A stretch of 22,714 bases of DNA. It comes from Scatomonas sp963649395 (lineage in GTDB: Bacteria; Bacillota; Clostridia; Lachnospirales; Lachnospiraceae). The stretch's first letter is position 1. Each line of letters begins with the position of its first letter. Made by a program: the position numbers and the translations under genes. Under the pieces are notes generated by a model, which had not been told where the DNA came from, searched no databases, and worked only from the letters and a program-made list of their open reading frames with translations. The stretch lies in NCBI GenBank assembly GCA_963649395.1, contig CAVJHW010000032.1, positions 1-22,714 of the forward strand. Reading direction: 5' to 3'. Of this stretch, positions 6,094 to 12,526 are shown one piece after another.

Positions 6094-6576
6094 TTAGTCC
6101 TCCGGATAGACCAGGCGGTCTGTCGAGATGCCGTACAGAACCTCTGACAGGTAGCGCTTGGCCAGGTATTTGGCCATACCCAGGTTCATATCCAGGTAGT
6201 TTCCGCAGTCTCTGGGAGAGGCCCCAGGGATCTCTCCCTCAAAGTCCCTGACAAACTCAAAGGTGCGGGTTACCAGGGCCACCACATCCTCAGAGGAATA
6301 GTCTCCGGCCAGGAGCAGGTAGAAGCCGGTGCGGCAGCCCATGGGTCCGAAATAGACGATTTTGTCGCCAAATTCCGGATCGTTGCGCAGATAGGTGGCA
6401 GCCAGATGCTCAATGGCATGAACCTCAGCGGTATTCATGACAGGTTCCTCGTTGGGGGAGGTCATGCGCAGGTCGAAGGTGGTAACTGTCTCTGCGCCGA
6501 TATGATCCTTGCGGGATACATAGATCCCGGGCTGAAGCTTTAGGTGGTTGATGGTAAAGCTGGCGATTTTTTCCAT
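6094..6576 (-). CDS. luxS: S-ribosylhomocysteine lyase LuxS
   Basis: LuxS splits S-ribosylhomocysteine into homocysteine and DPD, the precursor of autoinducer-2, in the activated methyl cycle. All key residues are present in 160 residues: the metal ligands H53 and H57 in HAIEH, and C124 in RDCGNYLDMN; C81 (GPMGCRTG) corresponds to the catalytic cysteine, with E56 as the general base. The ATG at 6576 follows AAAGGAG (6593-6587). The gene is transcribed alone from a good promoter (6628-6656) and ends 5 bases from the convergent hydF stop, with no terminator visible between them. The cognate nucleosidase gene (pfs/mtnN) is not in the window. Confidence 0.97.
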   Translation of the reverse strand: MEKIASFTINHLKLQPGIYVSRKDHIGAETVTTFDLRMTSPNEEPVMNTAEVHAIEHLAATYLRNDPEFGDKIVYFGPMGCRTGFYLLLAGDYSSEDVVALVTRTFEFVRDFEGEIPGASPRDCGNYLDMNLGMAKYLAKRYLSEVLYGISTDRLVYPED

Positions 6577-6627
6577 AATAAATATTCTCCTTTGAAAGTG
6601 GATGGGGAGGGCTCCCCCGCTTTCGTT

Positions 6628-6656
6628 ATTGTAGACGGAATGTCCGGGAAAGTCAA
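6628..6656 (-). promoter_or_regulatory. luxS promoter
   Basis: On the minus strand TTGACT (6656-6651), a 17-base spacer and TACAAT (6633-6628). The -35 box lies inside the perfect palindrome at 6646-6667. A small GC hairpin (6604-6617) falls in the leader before the ribosome site. Confidence 0.75.
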
Positions 6657-6667
6657 TTGACTTTCCC
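6646..6667. promoter_or_regulatory. Perfect 22-base palindrome over the luxS -35 box
   Basis: The half-site is GGGAAAGTCAA, repeated as its exact complement. A further half-site, TTGACTTTCCC, sits at 6691-6701 on the + strand over the trpS -35 box. It looks like an operator for an unidentified regulator. Confidence 0.6.
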
Positions 6668-6690
6668 AGGGATATGCATTCTGCCCGACG

Positions 6691-6719
6691 TTGACTTTCC
6701 CGGTGGTTAATGCTACACT
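6691..6719 (+). promoter_or_regulatory. trpS promoter
   Basis: TTGACT (6691-6696), a 17-base spacer and TACACT (6714-6719), about 37 bases before the trpS ATG. The leader is too short for a T-box, so trpS control by tRNA-sensing attenuation is not supported here. Confidence 0.65.
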
Positions 6720-6755
6720 GTTTACAGTTTTTAACATGGGAGAGAAGGAAAAGTC

Positions 6756-7760
6756 ATGATAAACGAGAAGAAAGTATTATTTTCCGGCATGCAGGCCACG
6801 GGGAATCTGACCTTGGGCAATTACCTGGGAGCTTTGAAGAATTGGGTCACTCTCAGTGATGAATATGAGTGCTTCTATAGTGTAGTGGATTTGCATTCTA
6901 TTACGGTTCGGCAGGATCCGGCGGTTTTGCGCAAGCGTGCCAGGAAGCTGCTGACGATTTATATTGCGGCCGGGATTGATCCGGAGAAGAATTGCATATA
7001 CTACCAGTCTCATGTATCGGGGCATGCGGAATTGATGTGGATTCTCAATTGCTTCACCTATATGGGGGAGCTGAATCGCATGACTCAATTTAAGGACAAG
7101 GCGGCCAAGCATGCGGACAATATTAACGCTGGCCTTTTCACCTATCCGGTTCTCATGGCTGCGGATATCCTTCTCTATCAGACGGATGTGGTGCCGGTGG
7201 GCATTGACCAGATGCAGCATCTGGAGATTACCCGGGACATTGCAGAGCGGTTCAATAACATCTATGGGGATGTATTTACCATTCCTGAGGCTTATGTGGG
7301 CAAGGTAGGAGCCAGGATTATGAGTCTGCAGGATCCCGCCCATAAGATGTCTAAGTCTGACGAGAATCCCAATGGCAGCATTTATCTCATGGATGATGCA
7401 GATACGGTGGTTCGTAAATGCAAGAGGGCTGTCACAGATTCCGAGGGCGTCATCCTCTACCGGGAGGAGCAGCCGGGGGTGAAGAATCTGCTGGATATCT
7501 ATTGTGCCTGCTGCGGCAAGACGCCGGAGGAGGCTGTGAAGGAATTCGAAGGTCAGGGTTATGGCAAGCTGAAGGAGGCAGTGGCAGAGTCCGTCAATGC
7601 TATTTTGCAGCCCCTTCAAGAACGAGTGGCAGCCTTGGAGAAGGACAAGGGCTACATCGATACTATTATTAAGAATAATGCGGAAAAGGCCCAATATTTT
7701 GCTAACAAGACCCTGCGGAAGGTTCAGAAGAAGGTAGGATTTCCGGAGCGTCCCAGGTAG
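6756..7760 (+). CDS. trpS: Tryptophanyl-tRNA synthetase
   Basis: This class I synthetase attaches tryptophan to tRNA-Trp in the cytoplasm. The HIGH-type signature is TGNLTLGN (15-22) and the second signature is a perfect KMSKS (197-201). The 334-residue length fits bacterial TrpRS. The ATG at 6756 follows GAGAAGGAAA. Transcription comes from its own promoter, divergent from luxS. The last 59 bases overlap the 3' end of the convergent pseudouridine synthase gene, so both C-terminal tails are coded by the same DNA. Confidence 0.97.
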   Translation: MINEKKVLFSGMQATGNLTLGNYLGALKNWVTLSDEYECFYSVVDLHSITVRQDPAVLRKRARKLLTIYIAAGIDPEKNCIYYQSHVSGHAELMWILNCFTYMGELNRMTQFKDKAAKHADNINAGLFTYPVLMAADILLYQTDVVPVGIDQMQHLEITRDIAERFNNIYGDVFTIPEAYVGKVGARIMSLQDPAHKMSKSDENPNGSIYLMDDADTVVRKCKRAVTDSEGVILYREEQPGVKNLLDIYCACCGKTPEEAVKEFEGQGYGKLKEAVAESVNAILQPLQERVAALEKDKGYIDTIIKNNAEKAQYFANKTLRKVQKKVGFPERPR

Positions 7761-8643
7761 CTAAGAGCTTTTGCATATCTTCAGGAAGCGGTGCGGTAAA
7801 ATGCATGGCTTCCTTTTTGATGGGATGGAGAAAATCCAAACCATAGGAGTGAAGGGCTTGCCGCTCCATGGCCGGGAGTCCTTGGGGGTGATAGAGGCTA
7901 TCCCCCAAAAGGGGGTGGCCGATGGCGGACATATGAACTCGGATCTGGTGGGTACGGCCGGTTTCCAGCTGCAGCTCCAGGTAGGAAATATTCCCCTGAT
8001 TTGCCAGGGTACGAAAATGTGTGACTGCCGGGTCCCCCTTCAGGGGATCGATGCAGCGCTCAATGATAGACCCGGGCTTTCGGCCGATGGGAAGGGTGAT
8101 GGTCCCCTCCGGGGCTGTCTGCCCCTCCACCAGGGCCCGATAGGTGCGATGGATCTGCCGCCGGGTCATCTGAGCCGACAGGAGGGAGGCACTAAGGGCA
8201 TGACGAGCCAGCAGGAGCAGCCCGGTGGTATCCCGATCCAGACGGTTGATGCAGCGGTAGACGAAGGGCTCTCCCCTGCGCTGAAAGTAGTCTGCCAGAC
8301 CGTTGGCCAGGGTATTGGTATAATTGCCCGGGGAGGGATGGATGGGGGTGTTGGCTGGCTTGTTCACTACCAGCAGGTCCTGGTCTTCATAGACGATGGA
8401 AAAGGGAAGGGCCACCGGCTGAATATGGGGGGAAGATTCCTCCTGGGGAAGGCGGATCTCCAGCCGGTCACCGGCGGCCAGGGTCTGGTTGGTGAAGCAG
8501 GGCTTGCTGTTGTGCAGGATTCCCGCCTCTGCTCGCTTTAATTGTGTCAGCAGGTGGTGAGAATATCCCCTGCTGCGTAAAAAATATTCAATGGTTATAC
8601 CGGCATCGGAAGCCTCTGCCTGGTAGATGAAAGATGGTCTCAT
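7702..8643 (-). CDS. RluA-family 23S rRNA/tRNA pseudouridine synthase
   Basis: A 313-residue RNA-modifying enzyme that isomerises uridine to pseudouridine. An S4-like RNA-binding region (about 15-65) is followed by the catalytic domain. The signature NRLDRDTTGL carries the catalytic D136. 'YEDQDLLVVNKPA' (85-97) and 'LETGRTHQIRVHMSAIGHPL' are also typical. Whether it acts like RluC, RluD or a Bacillus YjbO/YlyB/YhcT type cannot be told. The ATG at 8643 was chosen because the N-terminus then aligns with the family; the TTG at 8682 would add a poorly fitting stretch that overlaps the promoter. GGAG lies only 2 bases before this ATG, and the promoter is so close that the message may be leaderless. 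It converges on and overlaps trpS. Confidence 0.92.
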   Translation of the reverse strand: MRPSFIYQAEASDAGITIEYFLRSRGYSHHLLTQLKRAEAGILHNSKPCFTNQTLAAGDRLEIRLPQEESSPHIQPVALPFSIVYEDQDLLVVNKPANTPIHPSPGNYTNTLANGLADYFQRRGEPFVYRCINRLDRDTTGLLLLARHALSASLLSAQMTRRQIHRTYRALVEGQTAPEGTITLPIGRKPGSIIERCIDPLKGDPAVTHFRTLANQGNISYLELQLETGRTHQIRVHMSAIGHPLLGDSLYHPQGLPAMERQALHSYGLDFLHPIKKEAMHFTAPLPEDMQKLLATWDAPEILPSSEPSAGSC

Positions 8644-8649
8644 TTCTCC

Positions 8650-8678
8650 ATAGTATAGGGAAAAAAACAAAAAGTCAA
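8650..8678 (-). promoter_or_regulatory. Probable promoter of the pseudouridine synthase gene
   Basis: On the minus strand TTGACT (8678-8673), 17 bases and TACTAT (8655-8650). The predicted transcription start falls on or next to the ATG at 8643. Confidence 0.5.
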
Positions 8679-8698
8679 ACAAAAGTACAATAGAATCG

Positions 8699-8727
8699 TT
8701 GTTACAAGAGGAATATCGTGTTATACT
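8699..8727 (+). promoter_or_regulatory. Promoter of the lactonase gene
   Basis: TTGTTA (8699-8704), a 17-base spacer and TATACT (8722-8727), leaving a leader of about 75 bases. Confidence 0.55.
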
Positions 8728-8807
8728 GAGGTTGGCTGTGGTGCCAAGGGCTTGACGAGTTCCTTCCGGAGCATGGCAGAGAGAATGGGAAAGGATAGAG
8801 AAGTGCT

Positions 8808-9881
8808 ATGAATACAAAAGGGAATACAGGCAGGTATGTTGCCTATGTAGGAACATATACCCACGGAAGCAGTATCGGCATTCATTTATATGACATAGAT
8901 CTGGAAGAGGGGAGCCTACAGGAGAGGAAGGTAGTTCCTGTCAATAATTCCTCCCATATCTGCCGTTCTTTGAATGGAAAATATCTCTACTCCATTGCAG
9001 ATGAGGGAGTGGCTGTATTTGCGGTGGAGCCGGATGGGGACCTGACCCTGATCAATAAGGTAGATATTGATGGGATGAGAGGCTGCCATCTCTCGGTGGA
9101 CCAGACGGGTAAGTATCTCTTTGTGGCAGGCTATCACGATGGCAAGGTGACAGTGGTGCATACCCATCATGACGGGCGTCTGGGCAGCGTGATGGATGGA
9201 GTCTTCCATAAGGGACTGGGCAGTGTGGCGGAGCGGAATTTTCGCCCCCATGTCAATTGTGTAGTGCCCACGCCGGATAACCGCTTTCTCTGTGCGGTGG
9301 ACAATGGCATTGACCAGGTGAAGATCTATAAGATCACGGACAATAATAAGCTTTCCCTACGGGATATCCTGCGGTGCGCCCGGGAATCCGGCCCCCGGCT
9401 CCTGCGCTTCAGCGCCGACGGCAGATATGCCTATTTGCTCTATGAGCTGTCCAACCAGGTAGAGGTCTATACCTATACCTGTGCCCCGGAAGACAAGAAT
9501 CCGGTCTTTGAGAAGATCCAGTCGGTCAGCACCACCTCGGATGATGTAGATCGGATGCATGATGCTGCTTCCGGCCTTTGCCTGTCGGAGGATGGCAAAT
9601 ACCTCTTTACCTCCACGGCAGGAGATAATACGGTGGCTATGTTCCGGATTGATCCGGATACCGGAATGCTGACCAAGGAATTTGCCCTGCCCATCAGCGG
9701 GGAGTATCCCAAGGATATTGCCCTCTTCCCGGATGGCCGTCATATAGCAGTAGTCAACCATGAATCCAATTCCATTACCACCTTTACCATTGATTATGAG
9801 AAGAAGATTCTGGTTATGAAGGGGAAGCCCATGAAGGTGGAGACCCCCAATTGTATCCTGATCACCCCCATGGGGTGTTAA
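8808..9881 (+). CDS. Lactonase-family beta-propeller protein (6-phosphogluconolactonase type)
   Basis: A 357-residue protein of the YbhE/Pgl lactonase family, a seven-bladed beta-propeller that in E. coli hydrolyses 6-phosphogluconolactone. Repeated blade patterns are visible: YVGTYTHGSSIGIHLYDID near the start, SLNGKYLYSIADEGVAVF, DQTGKYLFVAGYHDGKVTVV, PTPDNRFLCAVDNGIDQVKIY, SEDGKYLFTSTAGDNTVAMF and FPDGRHIAVVNHESNSITTF. The conserved RPHVNC motif lies before the middle blade. No signal peptide is present. The ATG at 8808 follows GGAAAGGATAGAG at a longish distance. No pentose phosphate gene is nearby, so the physiological lactone is uncertain; many clostridial members are untested. It ends at a set of large hairpins shared with the convergent XRE gene. 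Confidence 0.85.
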   Translation: MNTKGNTGRYVAYVGTYTHGSSIGIHLYDIDLEEGSLQERKVVPVNNSSHICRSLNGKYLYSIADEGVAVFAVEPDGDLTLINKVDIDGMRGCHLSVDQTGKYLFVAGYHDGKVTVVHTHHDGRLGSVMDGVFHKGLGSVAERNFRPHVNCVVPTPDNRFLCAVDNGIDQVKIYKITDNNKLSLRDILRCARESGPRLLRFSADGRYAYLLYELSNQVEVYTYTCAPEDKNPVFEKIQSVSTTSDDVDRMHDAASGLCLSEDGKYLFTSTAGDNTVAMFRIDPDTGMLTKEFALPISGEYPKDIALFPDGRHIAVVNHESNSITTFTIDYEKKILVMKGKPMKVETPNCILITPMGC

Positions 9882-9884
9882 AGC

Positions 9885-9963
9885 CCGGGAACATTCCCGG
9901 CAGCCCATAGCAAAAGGAGCTGCGAAGAATCATGCAAGGACGATTCTTCGCAGCTCCTTTTGC
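9885..9963. terminator. Bidirectional terminator: small hairpin plus a perfect 22-base-pair stem
   Basis: CCGGGAA/TTCCCGG (9885-9900) is followed by two 22-base exactly complementary arms (9910-9931 and 9942-9963) around a 10-base loop. The stem starts with GCAAAAGGAG and ends with CTCCTTTTGC, so it has a T-run on either strand and can serve both convergent genes. Confidence 0.75.
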
Positions 9964-10035
9964 GTGCTCCGCATCGCATACTTCGGCAGTCTCGACAGAT
10001 CGCCGGGCTGCCGAAGCACGCGATGCGGAGCACGC
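9962..10035. repeat. Long imperfect inverted repeat, 28-base arms
   Basis: Arms 9962-9989 and 10008-10035 match at 26 of 28 positions around an 18-base loop. The arms carry GCGTGCTCCGCATCGC and CTTCGGCAG. It abuts the terminator hairpin. The mirrored, GC-rich layout resembles REP/BIME-type intergenic repeats. Confidence 0.7.
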
Positions 10036-10107
10036 TGGCTTTTCTCTATTCTGGCAGCAATAGCTGCCTTGAGGCTGCTTTAAAAGTCACGGGTGGCTTT
10101 GCTATTG

Positions 10108-10131
10108 CTTTCGCTCTTACTTTCGCTCTTA
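10108..10131. repeat. 12-base tandem duplication at the XRE gene stop
   Basis: CTTTCGCTCTTA occurs twice in a row. The second copy contains the stop codon of the minus-strand XRE gene. Confidence 0.7.
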
Positions 10132-10452
10132 CAGGAGCTTCCCGAGACCTTTTCCGTAAGCCAGAAGCAGTTTGCGGTCATCACTGCCCAGGCGGCCATA
10201 GATCTCCAGCATCTCCTGCTGGGGCTCTGTCAGGTGGACCTGACCGCTCTCGTCTGCGAAGAAGTCAGACAGGGTTACGCCAAGACCGTCACACATTTTC
10301 TGTAAAGTAGGGATGGTGGGGATGTTGGTGCGGTGCAGCATATTGCTGATGGTTGAATAGGGAATCTCTGCTTCCTTGGCCAACCGATAATAAGTCCAGT
10401 CCCGTTCCTCGCACAGATCCTTGATATGTTGGATTACGTCAGTATCTCTCAT
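10129..10452 (-). CDS. XRE-family transcriptional regulator
   Basis: A 107-residue DNA-binding protein. The helix-turn-helix covers about residues 5-65 (DVIQHIKDLCEERDWTYYRLAKEAEI, then PYSTISNMLHRTNIPTIPTLQKMCDGLGVTLSDFF), the Cro/C1 pattern. The remaining 35 residues are helical with no sensor domain, so it may dimerise only. The ATG at 10452 follows a modest GAGGTAGG. A candidate minus-strand promoter (TTGAGA 10580-10575, 18 bases, TATCAT 10556-10551) would give a leader of about 100 bases. It faces the lactonase gene across shared hairpins. Targets are unknown; the adjacent ldh-type promoter is one candidate. Confidence 0.88.
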   Translation of the reverse strand: MRDTDVIQHIKDLCEERDWTYYRLAKEAEIPYSTISNMLHRTNIPTIPTLQKMCDGLGVTLSDFFADESGQVHLTEPQQEMLEIYGRLGSDDRKLLLAYGKGLGKLL

Positions 10453-10631
10453 GGGTACCTACCTCGTTTCTCAATTCTCATGGCTGACGGCAGCTTGCCC
10501 TCTGTCATGGTTTACAATTCCATTGTACAGGTGAAACAGAATTACGATAGATGATAAATAGAGAATGCTATACCTCTCAAATAGACTATAACAGCCTTTT
10601 TCTCTTGTCTATACCGAAAATTCGTTTCTGT

Positions 10632-10667
10632 AAAAAAAGGGACTGCCTATGCTGCAAAATGGCAGTC
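10632..10667 (-). terminator. Terminator-like hairpin facing away from ldh
   Basis: GACTGCC (10641-10647) pairs with GGCAGTC (10661-10667). On the minus strand it is followed by CC and seven T's (10638-10632). No annotated minus-strand gene reads into it. The rest of the 450-base gap 10453-10903 is AT-rich, with a near-palindrome at 10695-10709 (CACCATAATACGGTG, one mismatch) and the ldh promoter, but no convincing gene. Confidence 0.55.
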
Positions 10668-10736
10668 TGGCATGTATAAAATTTGATGCATAGACACCAT
10701 AATACGGTGGAAAAAGAAGAAATTTCGCAAAAGGTC

Positions 10737-10765
10737 TTGCGCAAAAAAACGTTTAGGTGTATAAT
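10737..10765 (+). promoter_or_regulatory. Promoter of the lactate/malate dehydrogenase gene
   Basis: TTGCGC (10737-10742), a 17-base spacer and a consensus TATAAT (10760-10765). It leaves an AT-rich leader of about 130 bases. I saw no clear Rex-type site. Confidence 0.65.
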
Positions 10766-10903
10766 TAAAAAAATTTTTTGGTTTTTATGAAAGGAGGAAA
10801 AACAAGACTGGAGCAAACAAAAAATTTTTCTGTTTTGTAACATAATACCAAAAATTTTCGTGTAGAGTAAAGGGAGTATCGTGAAAGGATTGGGCAAAAA
10901 AAG

Positions 10904-11842
10904 ATGAGGAATCATAAGAACAAAATCGTTGTTGTAGGTGCGGGCAATGTAGGCGAGGCGATTGCCTATACGCTGATGGTGAGAAAATTAGCCAATGATA
11001 TCGTATTGGTGGATCTGAATGAGGACCGGGCCCAGGGCGCTGCTTTGGATATTGCCCAGGGAACCGGATTCTTTAAGCAGGTCTGGGTGCGCAAGGGAGA
11101 TTACAGCGAATGCGCAGATGCTCAGCTGATTATTATCACAGCAGGAATCGCACGCAAGCCCGGTCAGACTCGTCTGGATCTGGCGAAGACCAACGTATCT
11201 ATCATAAAGAGCATTACCAGGAGCATCATGGAATATGCCAAAGAGCCTATGATTCTTGTAGTATCCAATCCCGCCGATGTACTTACGGCGGCTGTGCGGG
11301 AGGAATCGGGTCTTCCGGCTTCCCGCGTGATCGGAAGTGGGACTTCTCTGGATACTGCCCGTCTCCGTTATTTTATCAGCAAGGCTTTGAATGTGAATAT
11401 AGAAGATGTGGATGCCTATATCCTGGGAGAGCATGGTGATTCCCAGGTACCCATCTGGAGCGCAGCCAATATTGCCGGGATTCCGGTGGATGAATATACT
11501 CAGCAGGTAGGTACCCGGTTGGATAAGGAGGATATCGCAAAGCGGACCAGAGAGGGCGGCGCAGAGATTATCCAGATGAAGGGGGCAACCTTCTATGGAG
11601 TTGCTATGGCTGTTTCCAATATTGTAGAGGGAATCGTAAAGGATGAGAATGCCATCCTTCCGGTGGCACACGTGTTGGGGGAAGAATACGGAGATTGGGC
11701 CGGCGTAGCCATTTCCCTTCCCTGTGTCGTCAATTGGGACGGGGTGCAGAGGACCATGCGCTTGCCCATGAATGAGCAGGAGCATGCGGCCATGAACGTA
11801 TCCGTTCAGACCTTGAGGGAGTTCCAGCAGCAGGTTATCTGA
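10904..11842 (+). CDS. L-lactate dehydrogenase-like protein of the LDH/MDH superfamily
   Basis: A 312-residue NAD-dependent 2-hydroxyacid dehydrogenase. The dinucleotide motif is GAGNVG (12-17). Catalytic and substrate residues are R90, D150, R153 and H177 (GEHGDSQVPIWS), and T229 in GATFYG is typical of lactate dehydrogenases. The specificity loop reads ARKPGQTRLDL: R84 stands where lactate dehydrogenases normally have glutamine (position 102 in classical numbering) and malate dehydrogenases have arginine. Overall likeness is to lactate dehydrogenase, so that is the working name, but oxaloacetate could be the substrate. The ATG at 10904 has AAAGGA about 14 bases upstream, a long spacing. It is a single gene with its own promoter and a strong terminator. 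Confidence 0.88.
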   Translation: MRNHKNKIVVVGAGNVGEAIAYTLMVRKLANDIVLVDLNEDRAQGAALDIAQGTGFFKQVWVRKGDYSECADAQLIIITAGIARKPGQTRLDLAKTNVSIIKSITRSIMEYAKEPMILVVSNPADVLTAAVREESGLPASRVIGSGTSLDTARLRYFISKALNVNIEDVDAYILGEHGDSQVPIWSAANIAGIPVDEYTQQVGTRLDKEDIAKRTREGGAEIIQMKGATFYGVAMAVSNIVEGIVKDENAILPVAHVLGEEYGDWAGVAISLPCVVNWDGVQRTMRLPMNEQEHAAMNVSVQTLREFQQQVI

Positions 11843-11853
11843 AGTTGATACAG

Positions 11854-11912
11854 AAAAAGACTGACAAATGGCAGTAGAGTCATGGACGGCTGCCTTTGTC
11901 AGTCTTTTTTTT
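11854..11912 (+). terminator. Rho-independent terminator of the ldh-type gene
   Basis: AGACTGACAAA plus GGCAG pair with CTGCC plus TTTGTCAGTCT across one bulged base, followed by nine T's. Confidence 0.9.
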
Positions 11913-11922
11913 GAGTTTCTTC

Positions 11923-11951
11923 TTGACAGAAACAAGACCAGGTGCTATTCT
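11923..11951 (+). promoter_or_regulatory. Promoter of the isc-mnmA operon
   Basis: A consensus TTGACA (11923-11928), a 17-base spacer and TATTCT (11946-11951). Confidence 0.75.
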
Positions 11952-11960
11952 TGGAATGAA

Positions 11961-11985
11961 AAATCCGACTAATTTAGTCGGATTT
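11961..11985. promoter_or_regulatory. Perfect 25-base palindrome, probable IscR operator
   Basis: The half-site AAATCCGACTAA is mirrored exactly around a central T. It lies from about +3 to +28 of the expected transcript, just before iscR, where bound repressor would block initiation or early elongation. Rrf2 proteins commonly bind such dyads and repress their own operons. The hairpin could also form in RNA. Confidence 0.75.
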
Positions 11986-12010
11986 CCATCCACAGGAAGG
12001 GGGGAGGGAG

Positions 12011-12478
12011 ATGAAACTCTCAACCAAGGGCAGATATGGACTTCGCGCCCTGATTGATTTGGCTGTACATGAGGAGGAGGATACGGTTTCCATCCAGAGC
12101 ATCTCGGAACGCCAGGATATCTCGGAAAGCTACCTGGAGCAGCTGGTTCGTCTGCTGAAGAAGGCGGGTTTGGTGGTCAGCGTGCGAGGTGCAGGAGGGG
12201 GATACCGACTGGCCAGACCCGCTGCAGAGATTTCCGTAGGAGACATTCTCAGGGCTTTGGAGGGGGATCTTCAAGCGGTAGCCTGTTCTGCCTATGGGGA
12301 ATACGGGGAACAGCCCTGCGAGGGAGCTGACTGCTGTGTGACCAAGCTGGTATGGAAGAGGATTAATGACGCGATTACCCAGACCGTGGATTCTATTATG
12401 CTGGAGGAGCTGGTCAGCAAGAGCAGACAAGTGTTGGATGAGAAGGGCGAAGAGCCGGTTCAAAGATGTGGCAATTAG
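12011..12478 (+). CDS. iscR: Rrf2-family regulator, IscR-like
   Basis: A 155-residue winged-helix regulator that heads the iron-sulfur operon. It opens with MKLSTKGRYGLRALIDLAVH, the Rrf2 hallmark, followed by the recognition helix region (ISESYLEQLVRLLKKAGLV) and the wing (SVRGAGGGYRLARP). Cysteines at 92, 103, 108 and 109 could bind an iron-sulfur cluster. The spacing C92-x10-C103-x4-C108 is wider than the E. coli IscR layout (C92, C98, C104, H107). In the family, the cluster-bound form represses isc genes when clusters are plentiful. The ATG at 12011 follows GGAAGGGGGGAGGGAG. iscS begins 48 bases later. A CymR-like role in cysteine control is the main alternative, but the gene order favours IscR. 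Confidence 0.9.
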   Translation: MKLSTKGRYGLRALIDLAVHEEEDTVSIQSISERQDISESYLEQLVRLLKKAGLVVSVRGAGGGYRLARPAAEISVGDILRALEGDLQAVACSAYGEYGEQPCEGADCCVTKLVWKRINDAITQTVDSIMLEELVSKSRQVLDEKGEEPVQRCGN

Positions 12479-12526
12479 CCCCACAGAACCGTTAGATTAA
12501 ATTTAAGGAAAGAGGAGATATCAACT

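Noticed and set aside
6720..6755. T-box leader for trpS
   Set aside because: Only about 30-40 bases lie between the promoter and the start, and no specifier or T-box antiterminator sequence is present.
6777..7694. 305-codon open frame opposite trpS
   Set aside because: It is antisense to a complete TrpRS with all signatures, and its sequence shows no recognisable domain.
7771..8541. 256-codon open frame on the + strand after trpS
   Set aside because: It lies opposite the pseudouridine synthase catalytic domain, is glycine-rich and repetitive, and has no start signal.
10780..10860. Small open frame starting ATGAAAGGAGG in the ldh leader
   Set aside because: About 16 codons, low complexity and no ribosome site; the AAAGGAGG lies inside the frame instead of before it.
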